In this document: piece by piece, positions 9,328 to 18,078 of the stretch | How positions within the stretch are numbered: the stretch's first letter is position 1 | How the letters are laid out: the number at the start of each line of letters is the position of its first letter | Origin: Nocardia brasiliensis NBRC 14402 | GTDB taxonomy: Bacteria > Actinomycetota > Actinomycetes > Mycobacteriales > Mycobacteriaceae | Assembly: GCF_000308475.2 (NCBI RefSeq) | Contig: NZ_BAFT02000110.1 | Location: forward strand, 248,001-312,000 | Reading direction: 5' to 3' | Length of the DNA stretch: 64,000 nt | Notes under the pieces: generated by a model | The model's database searches: none | What the model saw: only the letters and a program-made list of their open reading frames with translations | Told to the model about the DNA's origin: nothing | Position numbers and translations under genes: made by a program

Positions 9328-10415
9328 TCGTTCACCGTGCGCCCGGAAAGCTGTTCGTGGCGGGAGAATTCGCGGTCGTGGAGCCGGGCCGGTCCGCGGT
9401 GCTGGTCGCCGTGGACCGGTACGCCGAGGTCGCGATCGCGCCCGGCACGGATCCGGCCGCGGAAGTGACTGTTCGCAGCGATCTCTCGGGGACGGCACGG
9501 TTGCGGCGGGTAGGCGGGCGGCTGGTGGCCCTCGACAGTTCCGGCGCGAACCTCGGCCACGTGATCACGGCGATCGAGACGGTCGAGCAGTTCGCCGGTG
9601 AACTCGGTCGCGGTCCGGCGGCCGTCGAGCTGACCATCACCAGCACCATGCATGAGCGCGGCACCAAGTTCGGACTCGGCTCCAGCGGGGCCGTGACCAC
9701 GGCGGTGGTCGCGGCGTTGTCCGAGTTCCTCGGTATCGAACTCACTGCGGCGCAGCGGTTCCGGCTCGCACTGCTCGCGTCCGTCCGGCTGGATCGCCGC
9801 CCGTCCGGCGCGGACGTCGCGGTGAGCACCTGGGGTGGCTGGCTGGCTTACCGTGCGCCCGATCGCGAAGCGGTACACATCCTTTCGGCCCGGCACGGGC
9901 TCCGGCACGCGATGCATGCCGACTGGCCCGGTCTGTCGATCCGCCCGTTGCGCGCGCCGCCCGATGTCGACCTCCTGGTCGGCTGGACGGGTACCCCCGC
10001 ATCGACCGGCGCACAACTCGCCAAGGTGTACGGAGGAGATGTCCGAGCCAGTGCGGCCTACCGGACCTTCCTGCGGGAAAGCGGCACGTGCGTCGCGGCA
10101 CTCGAATCCGCGGTGCGTGAGGGCGATTCGGCATGGCTGCTGCGTGGCGTGCGCCGATGTCACTCGATCCTGCGCGTTTTCGACAGCGCGGCGCGGCTCG
10201 GCATTTTCACGGAGCGGCTGACGGCTCTGTGCGCGACGGCCGAGGCCGCGGGCGGCGCGGCCAAACCGTCCGGCGCGGGCGGCGGCGACTGCGGTATCGC
10301 GCTACTCCACGGCGACGCGCGCACCGCCGCGACGGCACTGAGCGAGCAATGGCAGGCACAGGGCATCCGGCCCTTGCCCGTGGCGATTTCCACCTCGGCA
10401 GGAGCGGCGCGATGA
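9324..10415 (+). CDS. mvaK2: Phosphomevalonate kinase
   Basis: Phosphorylates mevalonate 5-phosphate. The 363-residue product begins with the family motif APGKLFVAGEFAVVEPG, has the GLGSSGAVTTA ATP loop near residue 115, and ends with the KPSGAGGGDCGIAL segment. The GTG at 9324 overlaps the decarboxylase stop and the ATG of the next gene overlaps its own stop. It occupies the third place in the conserved mevalonate gene order. Confidence 0.93.
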   Translation: MIVHRAPGKLFVAGEFAVVEPGRSAVLVAVDRYAEVAIAPGTDPAAEVTVRSDLSGTARLRRVGGRLVALDSSGANLGHVITAIETVEQFAGELGRGPAAVELTITSTMHERGTKFGLGSSGAVTTAVVAALSEFLGIELTAAQRFRLALLASVRLDRRPSGADVAVSTWGGWLAYRAPDREAVHILSARHGLRHAMHADWPGLSIRPLRAPPDVDLLVGWTGTPASTGAQLAKVYGGDVRASAAYRTFLRESGTCVAALESAVREGDSAWLLRGVRRCHSILRVFDSAARLGIFTERLTALCATAEAAGGAAKPSGAGGGDCGIALLHGDARTAATALSEQWQAQGIRPLPVAISTSAGAAR

Positions 10416-11497
10416 TCGGTAATCGCAAGGACGACCACGTCAAATTGGCTGCCGCACAGCAACGGTCGCCTGCGCGAACGAACGACTTCGACCATGTCCG
10501 ATTCGTGCACCACGCGCTGGGCGCCGTCGATCGATCCGACGTCGTGCTCCGCGCGGGCTTCGCGGGCGAGACGTGGCAGGCGCCGCTTTATGTCAACGCG
10601 ATGACCGGTGGGTCCGTCGCCACGGGACGGATCAACCGGGACCTCGCCATCGCCGCGCGGGAGACGGGTCTCGCGATGGCGACCGGTTCGCTCAGCGCGT
10701 ATCTCAAAGATTCGGCGACCGCCGACACGTATCGAGTTGTGCGCCAAGAGAACCCGAAGGGCTTTCTGATGGCGAACGTCAACGCGACCGTGTCCGTAGA
10801 CGACGCGCGCCGCGCGATCGATCTGCTCGAGGCGGACGCGTTGCAGATCCATCTGAACACCGTGCAGGAAATCGTGATGCCCGAAGGGGACCGCGAGTTC
10901 GCCTACTGGGCCGCGCGGATCGAGCAGGTCGTGCGCGGTGTCGACGTGCCGGTGATCGTGAAGGAGGTGGGTTGCGGGCTCAGCCGGGAAACCGTTTCGC
11001 TGCTGCGTGACCTGGGCGTCTACGCCGCCGACGTGGCAGGCCGTGGCGGCACCGATTTCGCGTCGATCGAGAACAGCAGGCGCACCGCGGGCGAGTACGC
11101 GTTCTTTGCCGACTGGGGGCAGTCCGCACCGGCCTGCCTGCTCGACGCCGCGGCGGTGGGGGTGCCGTTGCTCGCCTCCGGTGGCGTCCGTCATCCCCTC
11201 GATGTCGCGCGCAGCCTGGCGTTGGGCGCGGTGGCGGTCGGCGTTTCCGGACGCTTCCTCAGCGTGCTCGTCGAGCACGGGGTCGACGGGCTGATCGCGG
11301 AAATCCGTTTGTGGCTCGATCAATTGACCGCGTTGATGACTGTGCTGGGCGCCGGCACCCCCGCTCAGCTGACACAGTGCGCCCTGCTGATTTCCGGAGA
11401 GTTGCGCGAATTCTGCGCAGTCCGAGGCCTTCCGGTCGGCCACCTGGCGAACCGGTACCCGCCCGCGGCCGGCATCGGCGGCGGGCATGACGGGTGA
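10412..11497 (+). CDS. fni: Type 2 isopentenyl-diphosphate delta-isomerase (FMN)
   Basis: Interconverts IPP and DMAPP using reduced FMN. Motifs seen in the 361 residues are NRKDDH at the N-terminus, MTGGS, the LQIHLNTVQE block carrying the catalytic glutamine, GRGGTDF and the SGG flavin-phosphate loop. An AGGAGC ribosome site precedes the ATG at 10412, which overlaps the phosphomevalonate kinase stop. The type 2 enzyme is usual beside bacterial mevalonate genes. Confidence 0.93.
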   Translation: MIGNRKDDHVKLAAAQQRSPARTNDFDHVRFVHHALGAVDRSDVVLRAGFAGETWQAPLYVNAMTGGSVATGRINRDLAIAARETGLAMATGSLSAYLKDSATADTYRVVRQENPKGFLMANVNATVSVDDARRAIDLLEADALQIHLNTVQEIVMPEGDREFAYWAARIEQVVRGVDVPVIVKEVGCGLSRETVSLLRDLGVYAADVAGRGGTDFASIENSRRTAGEYAFFADWGQSAPACLLDAAAVGVPLLASGGVRHPLDVARSLALGAVAVGVSGRFLSVLVEHGVDGLIAEIRLWLDQLTALMTVLGAGTPAQLTQCALLISGELREFCAVRGLPVGHLANRYPPAAGIGGGHDG

Positions 11498-11534
11498 CGA
11501 TCAGCGGCGTGGCCGCATGCAGAGAGGAGCAGGG

Positions 11535-12593
11535 ATGCACGATACGGCGGATTCGGCGGCCAGGGTGCCGATGAAATGGGTGGGACCACTGCGTATCTCG
11601 GGGAATATCACCGAGACCGAGACCGAGGTCCCGCTGGCCACCTACGAATCACCGCTGTGGCCGTCGGTCGCCCGGGGCGCGCGGGTGTCGATGTCGACCG
11701 ATCGGGGCATCGTCGCCACGTTGACCGACGAACGCATGACCCGGTCGATCCTGCTACGAGCCGACGACGCGGCGACCGCGTACGCCGCCGCTCAGCAGCT
11801 GCACAAGGAATTGGGCCTGCTCCAAGGGATCGTCGAGGCGGGCAGCCGATACGCCCGGCTGATCGGCTTCCGGCACGAGATCGTCGCCGATCTGCTTTAC
11901 CTGCGCCTCGAATTCAGTACCGGCGACGCGGCGGGCCACAACATGGCGACGCTGGCCGCCGACCAGCTGATGGGCGCCATCCTGGCACGGATTCCCGGTC
12001 TCGCCTACGAATCCATCTCCGGCAACTACTGCACCGACAAGAAGGTCTCGGCGGTGAACGGCATTCTCGGGCGCGGGAAGAACGTGGTCACCGAACTGCT
12101 GGTGCCGCGTGCTGTCGTGACGAACGCGCTGCACACGACCGCCGGGGCGATCGCCCGGCTCAACCTGCGCAAGAACCTGATCGGCAGCATCCTCGCGGGT
12201 GGAATACGCTCGGCGAACGCACATTACGCCAACATGCTGCTCGGCTTCTATCTCGCCACCGGGCAGGACGCGGCCAATATCGTCGAGGGTTCCCAGGGCG
12301 TGACGGTGGCCGAGGACCGGGACGGCGATCTCTATTTCTCGTGCAATCTGCCGAACCTCGTCGTCGGCACGGTCGGCAACGGCAAGCGCCTCGATTTCGT
12401 CGAGGCGAACCTGCGCCGGCTCGGCTGCCGCGACGACCGCGAAACCGGAGCCAACGCACGACGTTTGGCCGCGGTCGCGGCCGCCACGGTGCTCTGCGGG
12501 GAGCTCTCGCTGCTCGCTGCCCAGACCAATCCGGGCGAACTCATGTACGCGCACGTGCAATTGGAGCGCGGCGCCGACATCTCTAGGAAGTGA
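11535..12593 (+). CDS. mvaA: Hydroxymethylglutaryl-CoA reductase
   Basis: Reduces HMG-CoA to mevalonate. The 352-residue product has the catalytic TDERMTRS segment, GYN/D-type ISGNYCTDKK, the SNA-like ANAHYANML helix region and AQDAANIVEGSQ. Length and motifs match the soluble Streptomyces CL190 enzyme. I chose the ATG at 11535 because GAGGAG lies 6-11 bases upstream; an in-frame ATG at 11487 overlaps the isomerase gene and has no such site. It sits 37 bases after fni and 7 before the HMG-CoA synthase gene. Confidence 0.92.
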   Translation: MHDTADSAARVPMKWVGPLRISGNITETETEVPLATYESPLWPSVARGARVSMSTDRGIVATLTDERMTRSILLRADDAATAYAAAQQLHKELGLLQGIVEAGSRYARLIGFRHEIVADLLYLRLEFSTGDAAGHNMATLAADQLMGAILARIPGLAYESISGNYCTDKKVSAVNGILGRGKNVVTELLVPRAVVTNALHTTAGAIARLNLRKNLIGSILAGGIRSANAHYANMLLGFYLATGQDAANIVEGSQGVTVAEDRDGDLYFSCNLPNLVVGTVGNGKRLDFVEANLRRLGCRDDRETGANARRLAAVAAATVLCGELSLLAAQTNPGELMYAHVQLERGADISRK

Positions 12594-12600
12594 TCCTGAA

Positions 12601-13788
12601 ATGACAGAAGTACCAGTGGGAATCCACGATCTGGCCTTCGCCACTGCGCACTACGTGCTGAGCCACGCTCGCCTGGCGGAGCACACCGGGGCGAATATCG
12701 GCAAGTACCACCACGGCATCGGGCAGGAGGCGATGAGCGTCCCAGCCCGCGACGAAGACATCGTCACCATGGCGGCGACAGCCGCGCGGGCCATTGTGCA
12801 CCGGCATCCCGACGCCGATATCCGCACGGTGGTGCTGGCCACCGAGACGTCGATCGACCAGTCGAAATCCGCGGGCATCTATGTGAGTTCGCTGCTCGGG
12901 CTGCCCTCGTCGATTCGCGTGGTCGAGCTGAAGCAGGCGTGTTACGCGGGAACGGCGGGCCTGCAGTTCGCGTGCTCGCTGGTCGCCGCCGCACCCGAAC
13001 AGAGCGTGCTCGTGATCGCCAGCGATATCGCGAAATACGAGTTGGACAGCCCCGGCGAGGCGACCCAGGGTGCGGGTGCGGCGGCCATGCTGGTCAGTGC
13101 CCACCCCGCGATCCTGCGGGTGGAACGGCCCGCTGGGCTGTACACCGCCGACATCATGGATTTCTGGCGGCCCAATTACCGCGACGCGGCACTTGTCGAC
13201 GGTCAGGCGTCGGTCGTCGCCTACCTGCAGGCGGTCGAGAGCGCCTGGAAGGACTACCGCGAGCAGGGCGGTCGACCGCTGGGGGACTTCGCGGCGTTCT
13301 GCTACCACCAGCCGTTCACCAAGATGGCCTACAAGGCCCACCGGCACCTGCTGACCTGCTCGGACACCGATGTCACCGAGGACGAGATGCACGCGATGAT
13401 CGCACCGACCACGGTGTACAACCGGGCGATCGGCAACAGCTACACCGCGTCGCTGTACATCGGGCTGGCCTCGTTGCTCGATCACGGGGGCGACCTCACC
13501 GGGCAGTCCATCGCCTTGCTGAGCTACGGTTCCGGCTGTGTCGCCGAATTCTTCTGTGGCACAGTGGTTCCCGGGTATCACGAACACTTGCGCACCGCGG
13601 CGAACGCGGCCGTCCTGGCCCGCCGGGAAGCCATCGACTACCGCAGATATCGCGCGCTGCGGGTGCACGAACTGCCGACCGACGGCGGTGACCACGAGCT
13701 GCCGCGACAGACCGGTGCGCCGTTCCGCCTCGCGGGTATCTCCGAGCACCGCCGCATCTATCAGCCACGGCCGGCGGTGGTGGGCTGA
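12601..13788 (+). CDS. mvaS: Hydroxymethylglutaryl-CoA synthase
   Basis: Joins acetoacetyl-CoA and acetyl-CoA to HMG-CoA. The 395 residues show the acylated cysteine, Cys114, in ELKQACYAGTAGLQ, the QGAGAAAML loop, and the FCYHQPFTKMAYKAH histidine block. An AGGAAG site precedes the ATG at 12601. It is the last gene of the first operon. The 224 bases that follow carry a promoter and operator for the next operon and no obvious terminator. Confidence 0.94.
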   Translation: MTEVPVGIHDLAFATAHYVLSHARLAEHTGANIGKYHHGIGQEAMSVPARDEDIVTMAATAARAIVHRHPDADIRTVVLATETSIDQSKSAGIYVSSLLGLPSSIRVVELKQACYAGTAGLQFACSLVAAAPEQSVLVIASDIAKYELDSPGEATQGAGAAAMLVSAHPAILRVERPAGLYTADIMDFWRPNYRDAALVDGQASVVAYLQAVESAWKDYREQGGRPLGDFAAFCYHQPFTKMAYKAHRHLLTCSDTDVTEDEMHAMIAPTTVYNRAIGNSYTASLYIGLASLLDHGGDLTGQSIALLSYGSGCVAEFFCGTVVPGYHEHLRTAANAAVLARREAIDYRRYRALRVHELPTDGGDHELPRQTGAPFRLAGISEHRRIYQPRPAVVG

Positions 13789-13896
13789 CCGATCCGGTCT
13801 TCCTTGTTGGTCAGGCGTGTTCGTGCTGGTCGAGGCGCTTCGTCTGGCCAAGGGAAGCGCCGGTACGGCGCGTGTCGATCATCGATACAATTCGAT

Positions 13897-13931
13897 TCGA
13901 CCTGGACAAAGTGTCTCACCAGATCTATGGT
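13897..13931 (+). promoter_or_regulatory. Promoter with TetR-type operator for the exporter/prenyltransferase operon
   Basis: TGGACA (13903-13908) and TATGGT (13926-13931) are 17 bases apart and fit a -35/-10 pair. An inverted repeat GGACA-N3-TGTCT (13904-13916) overlaps the -35. The 20 bases 13897-13916 match 16 of 20 positions of 20618-20637 in front of the tetR gene, giving the shared form TCGACNTGGACARARTGTCY. Apart from this site I see nothing coding in 13789-14012; a frame from 13872 is open but lacks a ribosome site. Confidence 0.6.
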
Positions 13932-14012
13932 GAATTCCCGAGGGGGACGCGACGGCAGGGGAGCCGCGCCCCCCGTACAGGAGCGATGACCGCCGAGCGA
14001 ACCGGAGTGCTC

Positions 14013-16274
14013 ATGAGTATCGGGTCCACCCAGCGTCCTACCGTCGACGAGCCGCGGGGGCGCGGCCGCTGGCCCAAGCCGGTCGTCGCGGTGATCGCGC
14101 TAGCCGTGCTGGCCTTCCTGGTGGGCGGGTTCGGTGGTTCATATCAATCGAAGCTGTCCGAGGTGATCCGCAACGACAACAAGGCCTTCCTGCCGAGTTC
14201 TGCCGAATCGACCGCGGCCAACAGCGAGGTCACGAAGTTCTCTGCGGCCCAGACGATTCCGGCCGTGGTGGTGTTCCATCGTGACGGTGCGCTCACCGCC
14301 GGCGACAAAGACCGGATCGGTCGCGCCGCCGTCGCGATAGCGCAGGTCGCGGGCGTGGACAAGGACGGGGTGCGCGGGCCGCGGTACGCGCAGGACGGTA
14401 CGGCCGCCGCCGTGTTCGCGCCGCTGATCTCGGCGGCGCCCGACGGCTCTACCAGAACCGGCGACCAGCTCTCGGCCGCCGTAGCAGACCTGCTCGAGGT
14501 GGCCCGGCAAACGGCGGGCGGCGACGGACTCGAGGTGTCGCCCGCCGGGCCGGGCGGCTTGCTGGTGTCGCTCATCGAGTCGTTCAAGGGGCTCGACAGC
14601 ACGCTGCTGCTTGCCGCGCTCGCGGTGGTAGTCGTCATCCTGCTCTTGGTCTACCGGTCGCCCGTATTGTGGGTTTTCCCTTTGCTTTCGGCGCTGATCT
14701 CGCTCGGCCTGGCCTCGCTGGCGATCTACTATCTGGCCAAGCACGACGTGCTCACCCTGAACGGGCAGGCCCAAGGCATCCTGTTCGTGCTGGTGATCGG
14801 CGCGGGCACCGACTATGCCCTACTGCTCACCGCGCGATATCGGGAGGAGTTGCACGCCAAGGACAATCGGTTCGAAGCGATGATCGCGGCGTGGCGCAAA
14901 TCCGTGGCCGCCATCATCGCCTCGGCGGCGACCGTCGTGATCGGTGTGCTCTGTTTGATGTTCGCCGAACTGGACTCGACCGGCAGCATGGGCCCGGTCG
15001 CCGCGATCGGCGTCGGGTGCACCGTGTTCGTCATGCTGACGGTTTTTCCCTGTCTGCTGGCGCTCGCCGGACGCTGGGTGTTCTGGCCGCGGCTGGCACG
15101 GGTGGACCATCTCAGTGACCTGTCGGCGCACGGGATCTGGGGCCGGATCGCCGACTGGGTCGCCGCCCGGCATCGCGCGGTGTGGATCGGCACGACCGTG
15201 CTGCTGATCATCGGTGCCTGCGGGATCGGCATGCTCGACGCACGGGGTATTCCGATGCAGGAGGCGTTCACCAACGATCCGGAAGCCGTTGCGGGCCAGG
15301 AGATCTACAACGCGAAGTTCGACAAGGGCGCGGGTGCACCAGCATTCATCGTCGTGAACAGCGACAAGGTCGATCAGGTGATCGCGGCCGGCGCGCAGGT
15401 GCCAGGCATCTCCGATCGACCGGGCTCGTTCTGCGTCCGCGTGGATCCGGCGAAGCTGGCGGCGCTTCCCGAGAGTCAGCGCGGGTCCGATGCCGGGTGC
15501 CCGCCACCGGCACTACAGGCGCAGCCGGTGAACGGCCGCACCGTGCTCGACGCGACGCTGGCCGATCCGTACGACACCACGGCGGCACTGGACGCGGTCG
15601 ACCGGCTGCGGGAAACGTTGCACGCCATCCCCGGTGCCGACGCGCTGGTCGGCGGACAGTCGGCCGAGGCACTCGATGTGCGGGAGGCGGCGGTCCGGGA
15701 CCGCACCGTCATCATCCCGATCGTCCTGGTCGTGATCTTCCTGGTGCTGGCCCTGTTGCTGCGCGCGCTGGTCGTGCCGATCCTGCTGATCGGTTCGGTG
15801 GTGCTGTCCTTCGCGACCGCGCTGGGTGTCAGCGGCTTCGTCTTCGACAAGATATTCGGCTTCCCCGGACAGGATCCCTCGTTCCCGCTATTCGTCTTCG
15901 TCTTCCTCATCGCATTGGGGATCGACTACAACATCTTCTTGATGACCCGGGTCCGCGAAGAATCCCAGACCTTCGGCACGCGGGCCGGAATCATTCGGGG
16001 ACTCACGGTGACCGGTGGCGTGATCACGTCCGCGGGCGTCGTGCTGGCTGCGACATTCGCGGTACTCGGTGTGGTCCCGCTGGTGAATACGGCCGAGATC
16101 GGTTTCGCGGTGGCATTCGGCGTGCTGCTCGATACCGTGATCGTGCGCAGCCTGCTGGTGCCGGCGCTCTCCTACGATATCGGGAGACGTATCTGGCTGC
16201 CCTCTGCCCTTGCCGCCGTGCGGGATTCGGGCACGGACCACGTTGACGCGGCGCGAACGCCCGTGAAATCCTGA
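14013..16274 (+). CDS. MMPL-family RND transporter
   Basis: A 753-residue inner-membrane exporter driven by the proton gradient. It has an N-terminal membrane span, a first periplasmic domain, a block of spans, a second periplasmic domain (about residues 410-560) and a final block of spans. The Asp-Tyr proton-relay pairs of the family are present in GTDYALLL (Asp267) and GIDYNIFL (Asp638). Of the possible starts at 13872, 13986 and 14013, the last has the best spaced GGAG. Being first in the operon with prenyltransferase and aryl-acid genes, it is the likely exporter of the product. The second periplasmic domain ends near residue 540 with cysteines that could form a disulfide. Confidence 0.88.
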   Translation: MSIGSTQRPTVDEPRGRGRWPKPVVAVIALAVLAFLVGGFGGSYQSKLSEVIRNDNKAFLPSSAESTAANSEVTKFSAAQTIPAVVVFHRDGALTAGDKDRIGRAAVAIAQVAGVDKDGVRGPRYAQDGTAAAVFAPLISAAPDGSTRTGDQLSAAVADLLEVARQTAGGDGLEVSPAGPGGLLVSLIESFKGLDSTLLLAALAVVVVILLLVYRSPVLWVFPLLSALISLGLASLAIYYLAKHDVLTLNGQAQGILFVLVIGAGTDYALLLTARYREELHAKDNRFEAMIAAWRKSVAAIIASAATVVIGVLCLMFAELDSTGSMGPVAAIGVGCTVFVMLTVFPCLLALAGRWVFWPRLARVDHLSDLSAHGIWGRIADWVAARHRAVWIGTTVLLIIGACGIGMLDARGIPMQEAFTNDPEAVAGQEIYNAKFDKGAGAPAFIVVNSDKVDQVIAAGAQVPGISDRPGSFCVRVDPAKLAALPESQRGSDAGCPPPALQAQPVNGRTVLDATLADPYDTTAALDAVDRLRETLHAIPGADALVGGQSAEALDVREAAVRDRTVIIPIVLVVIFLVLALLLRALVVPILLIGSVVLSFATALGVSGFVFDKIFGFPGQDPSFPLFVFVFLIALGIDYNIFLMTRVREESQTFGTRAGIIRGLTVTGGVITSAGVVLAATFAVLGVVPLVNTAEIGFAVAFGVLLDTVIVRSLLVPALSYDIGRRIWLPSALAAVRDSGTDHVDAARTPVKS

Positions 16275-16296
16275 CTGCTGTCGGGAGCGCCGCGTA

Positions 16297-16353
16297 TCCG
16301 AATTCCTTCGGATGAATATCTGAAGCCTTCTTTCGATAACTCCAGCAGATATC
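16297..16353 (+). repeat. Two inverted repeats in the MMPL-ubiA spacer
   Basis: The 124-base gap between the MMPL and prenyltransferase genes holds a perfect hairpin ATCCGAA-TTCC-TTCGGAT (16297-16314) and a wider inverted repeat ATATCTG/CAGATAT (16317-16323 and 16347-16353). No T-run follows, so they are not a standard terminator. They may stabilise or process the mRNA, or bind a regulator. It is the only long gap inside this operon. Confidence 0.4.
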
Positions 16354-16398
16354 GAGTAGGTGCGCGATGAGCCACACTCACTCTGTTCTGGAGAAAAT

Positions 16399-17355
16399 AT
16401 GAACGCAGCACAGTCGGTCAGCTCGCCCCTCGTCACGACAGGGCAGAAATTCCGGTACGCACTACGCATCAGGCGGCTGGAATTTCTGCCCGTCCACCTG
16501 TCGGTCATACTCACCGCGGCTTTTCTCGGGGCGGCCTCGGCCGATCAACTCCGCTCCGGCAAGACACTGGCCGTCGTGGTCGCCTTTCTCCTGGGCCTGC
16601 ACGCCGGGAACATGGCGAACTGCGTCGCGGACCGGGAGCTGGATCTGATCTACAAGGGCAGGCTGGCCGAGGCGGTCGACGGTCTGGGCAAGCGCAACAT
16701 CGTGATCCAGATCGTCACCCACATCGTCCTGGTGCTCTTGCTCGGTGCGTATGTGACGGCGTCGAGCGGGCACTGGGAGATCGCGGTGCTGGGCGTCGTC
16801 TGGATCGTCGTCGGATTCGAGTATTCGTTGCCGCCGTTGCGGCTCAAGGGCGCCGGTGTGTTCCAGTCCGTGACGCTCGCGTCGACCATCGCGCTGCTGC
16901 CCGGCATCATGATGATCCGGGCCATCGGCACCGTCCCGGAATGGGCGGCGTTCATCGCGTTTCTCGGATACGCGACCGCGATGACGATGGTCAATTTGAT
17001 CAACCAGACCGAAGACATTCCGGAGGACGCGAAATTCGGCATCATGACCAGCGCCCGCGCGCTGGGTCTCACCGGGACCGTGACGACCGCACTGGTTTTG
17101 GTGGCGATCGGGACGACGACCTTCCTCGTCGCCGCGGTATCGCTCGGCGCCTACTGGTGGGCCGCCGGGTTGTACGCGGTCGCTGCCCTCTTCACTCTGC
17201 GATTCATCTCCGGAATACTTCGTGGTGTCCGCGGTAAACCGCTGGATGATGCGATTCTGATCGCACGGGAGAACACCCGGCGGCTGCCGTTGTACGGCGC
17301 GGTAATGGGTTGGGGGAGCGTTGTTCTCGCGATGGCGGTATTCGCCGCACGCTGA
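16399..17355 (+). CDS. UbiA-family aromatic prenyltransferase
   Basis: An integral membrane enzyme that transfers a prenyl group from a prenyl diphosphate to an aromatic ring. The 318 residues hold both Asp-rich Mg-diphosphate motifs: NCVADRELD (Asn74, Asp78, Asp82) and NQTEDIPED (Asn202, Asp206, Asp210), with about eight or nine membrane spans. The ATG at 16399 follows TGGAGA; an upstream in-frame ATG at 16360 has no ribosome site. Clustered with 2,3-DHB genes and a mevalonate pathway, it probably prenylates DHB or its amide. No polyprenyl diphosphate synthase is in the window, so the chain length cannot be stated. Confidence 0.88.
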   Translation: MNAAQSVSSPLVTTGQKFRYALRIRRLEFLPVHLSVILTAAFLGAASADQLRSGKTLAVVVAFLLGLHAGNMANCVADRELDLIYKGRLAEAVDGLGKRNIVIQIVTHIVLVLLLGAYVTASSGHWEIAVLGVVWIVVGFEYSLPPLRLKGAGVFQSVTLASTIALLPGIMMIRAIGTVPEWAAFIAFLGYATAMTMVNLINQTEDIPEDAKFGIMTSARALGLTGTVTTALVLVAIGTTTFLVAAVSLGAYWWAAGLYAVAALFTLRFISGILRGVRGKPLDDAILIARENTRRLPLYGAVMGWGSVVLAMAVFAAR

Positions 17356-17391
17356 CGCCGCCGGGTGCAGCCGGAAAGGATTCCAATAATC

Positions 17392-18078
17392 ATGCCATTG
17401 CCCGAGTCGATATCCTATGCGCTGCCGGAGGCGCTGCCGCCGAATATCGTGGATTGGACAGTGGATCCGCGCCGCGCGGTGGTGCTGATCCACGATATGC
17501 AGCGCTATTTCATCCGGCGGTTCGACGGCTCCGCCGAACCGATCTCCGCCGTCGTACGGAACATCGCGCGCATCAAACGTGCCGCCGTGCGATCGGGGTG
17601 CCCGGTGATCTACACGGCCCAGCCGGGGGATCAGGAGCCGGCGACCCGCGCGTTGCTCGCGGACTTCTGGGGGCCGGGCCTGTCCGGTGCCGCGGAGGAC
17701 ACCTCGGTGATCAGCGAACTCACGCCGGACCGGCGCGACGTCACGCTGACGAAGTGGCGCTACAGCGCCTTCTCGCGCACCGATCTGCTCCGGCGGCTGA
17801 GCGCGGCCGGCCGGGACCAGTTGGTCATCACCGGCGTCTACGCCCACATCGGCTGTCTGGCAACGGCTTTGGACGCTTTCATGCACGACGTCCAGGTCTT
17901 CCTGATCGCGGACGCGGTGGCCGACTTCTCGCGGTCGCATCACGAGCAGGCCCTCGACTACATCGCCTCTCGTTGCGGCGCTGTGGTCCGCACCGACGAC
18001 ACCGTCGGGCATCTCCGCCGCGCCGGTGCCGAGCCTGCGCCGTCGACCGACCTGCTGGAGCAGCAATGGGTGGGGTAG
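17392..18078 (+). CDS. dhbB: Isochorismatase (2,3-dihydro-2,3-dihydroxybenzoate synthase)
   Basis: Hydrolyses the enolpyruvyl ether of isochorismate. The N-terminus (MPLPESISYALPE, then NIVDWTVDP, then VLIHDMQRYF) is the DhbB/EntB pattern, with the catalytic Asp in HDMQ, the Lys in LTKWRYSAF and the Cys in GVYAHIGCLAT. At 228 residues it is a lone catalytic domain; the aryl carrier domain fused to EntB is missing and is supplied by the gene at 2914. It lies 36 bases after ubiA and overlaps the next gene by 13 bases. Confidence 0.92.
   Translation: MPLPESISYALPEALPPNIVDWTVDPRRAVVLIHDMQRYFIRRFDGSAEPISAVVRNIARIKRAAVRSGCPVIYTAQPGDQEPATRALLADFWGPGLSGAAEDTSVISELTPDRRDVTLTKWRYSAFSRTDLLRRLSAAGRDQLVITGVYAHIGCLATALDAFMHDVQVFLIADAVADFSRSHHEQALDYIASRCGAVVRTDDTVGHLRRAGAEPAPSTDLLEQQWVG

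Noticed and set aside
13872..14012. Upstream start of the MMPL gene at 13872
   Set aside because: It lies inside the promoter/operator region and has no ribosome site, and the extra residues do not look like an MMPL N-terminus.
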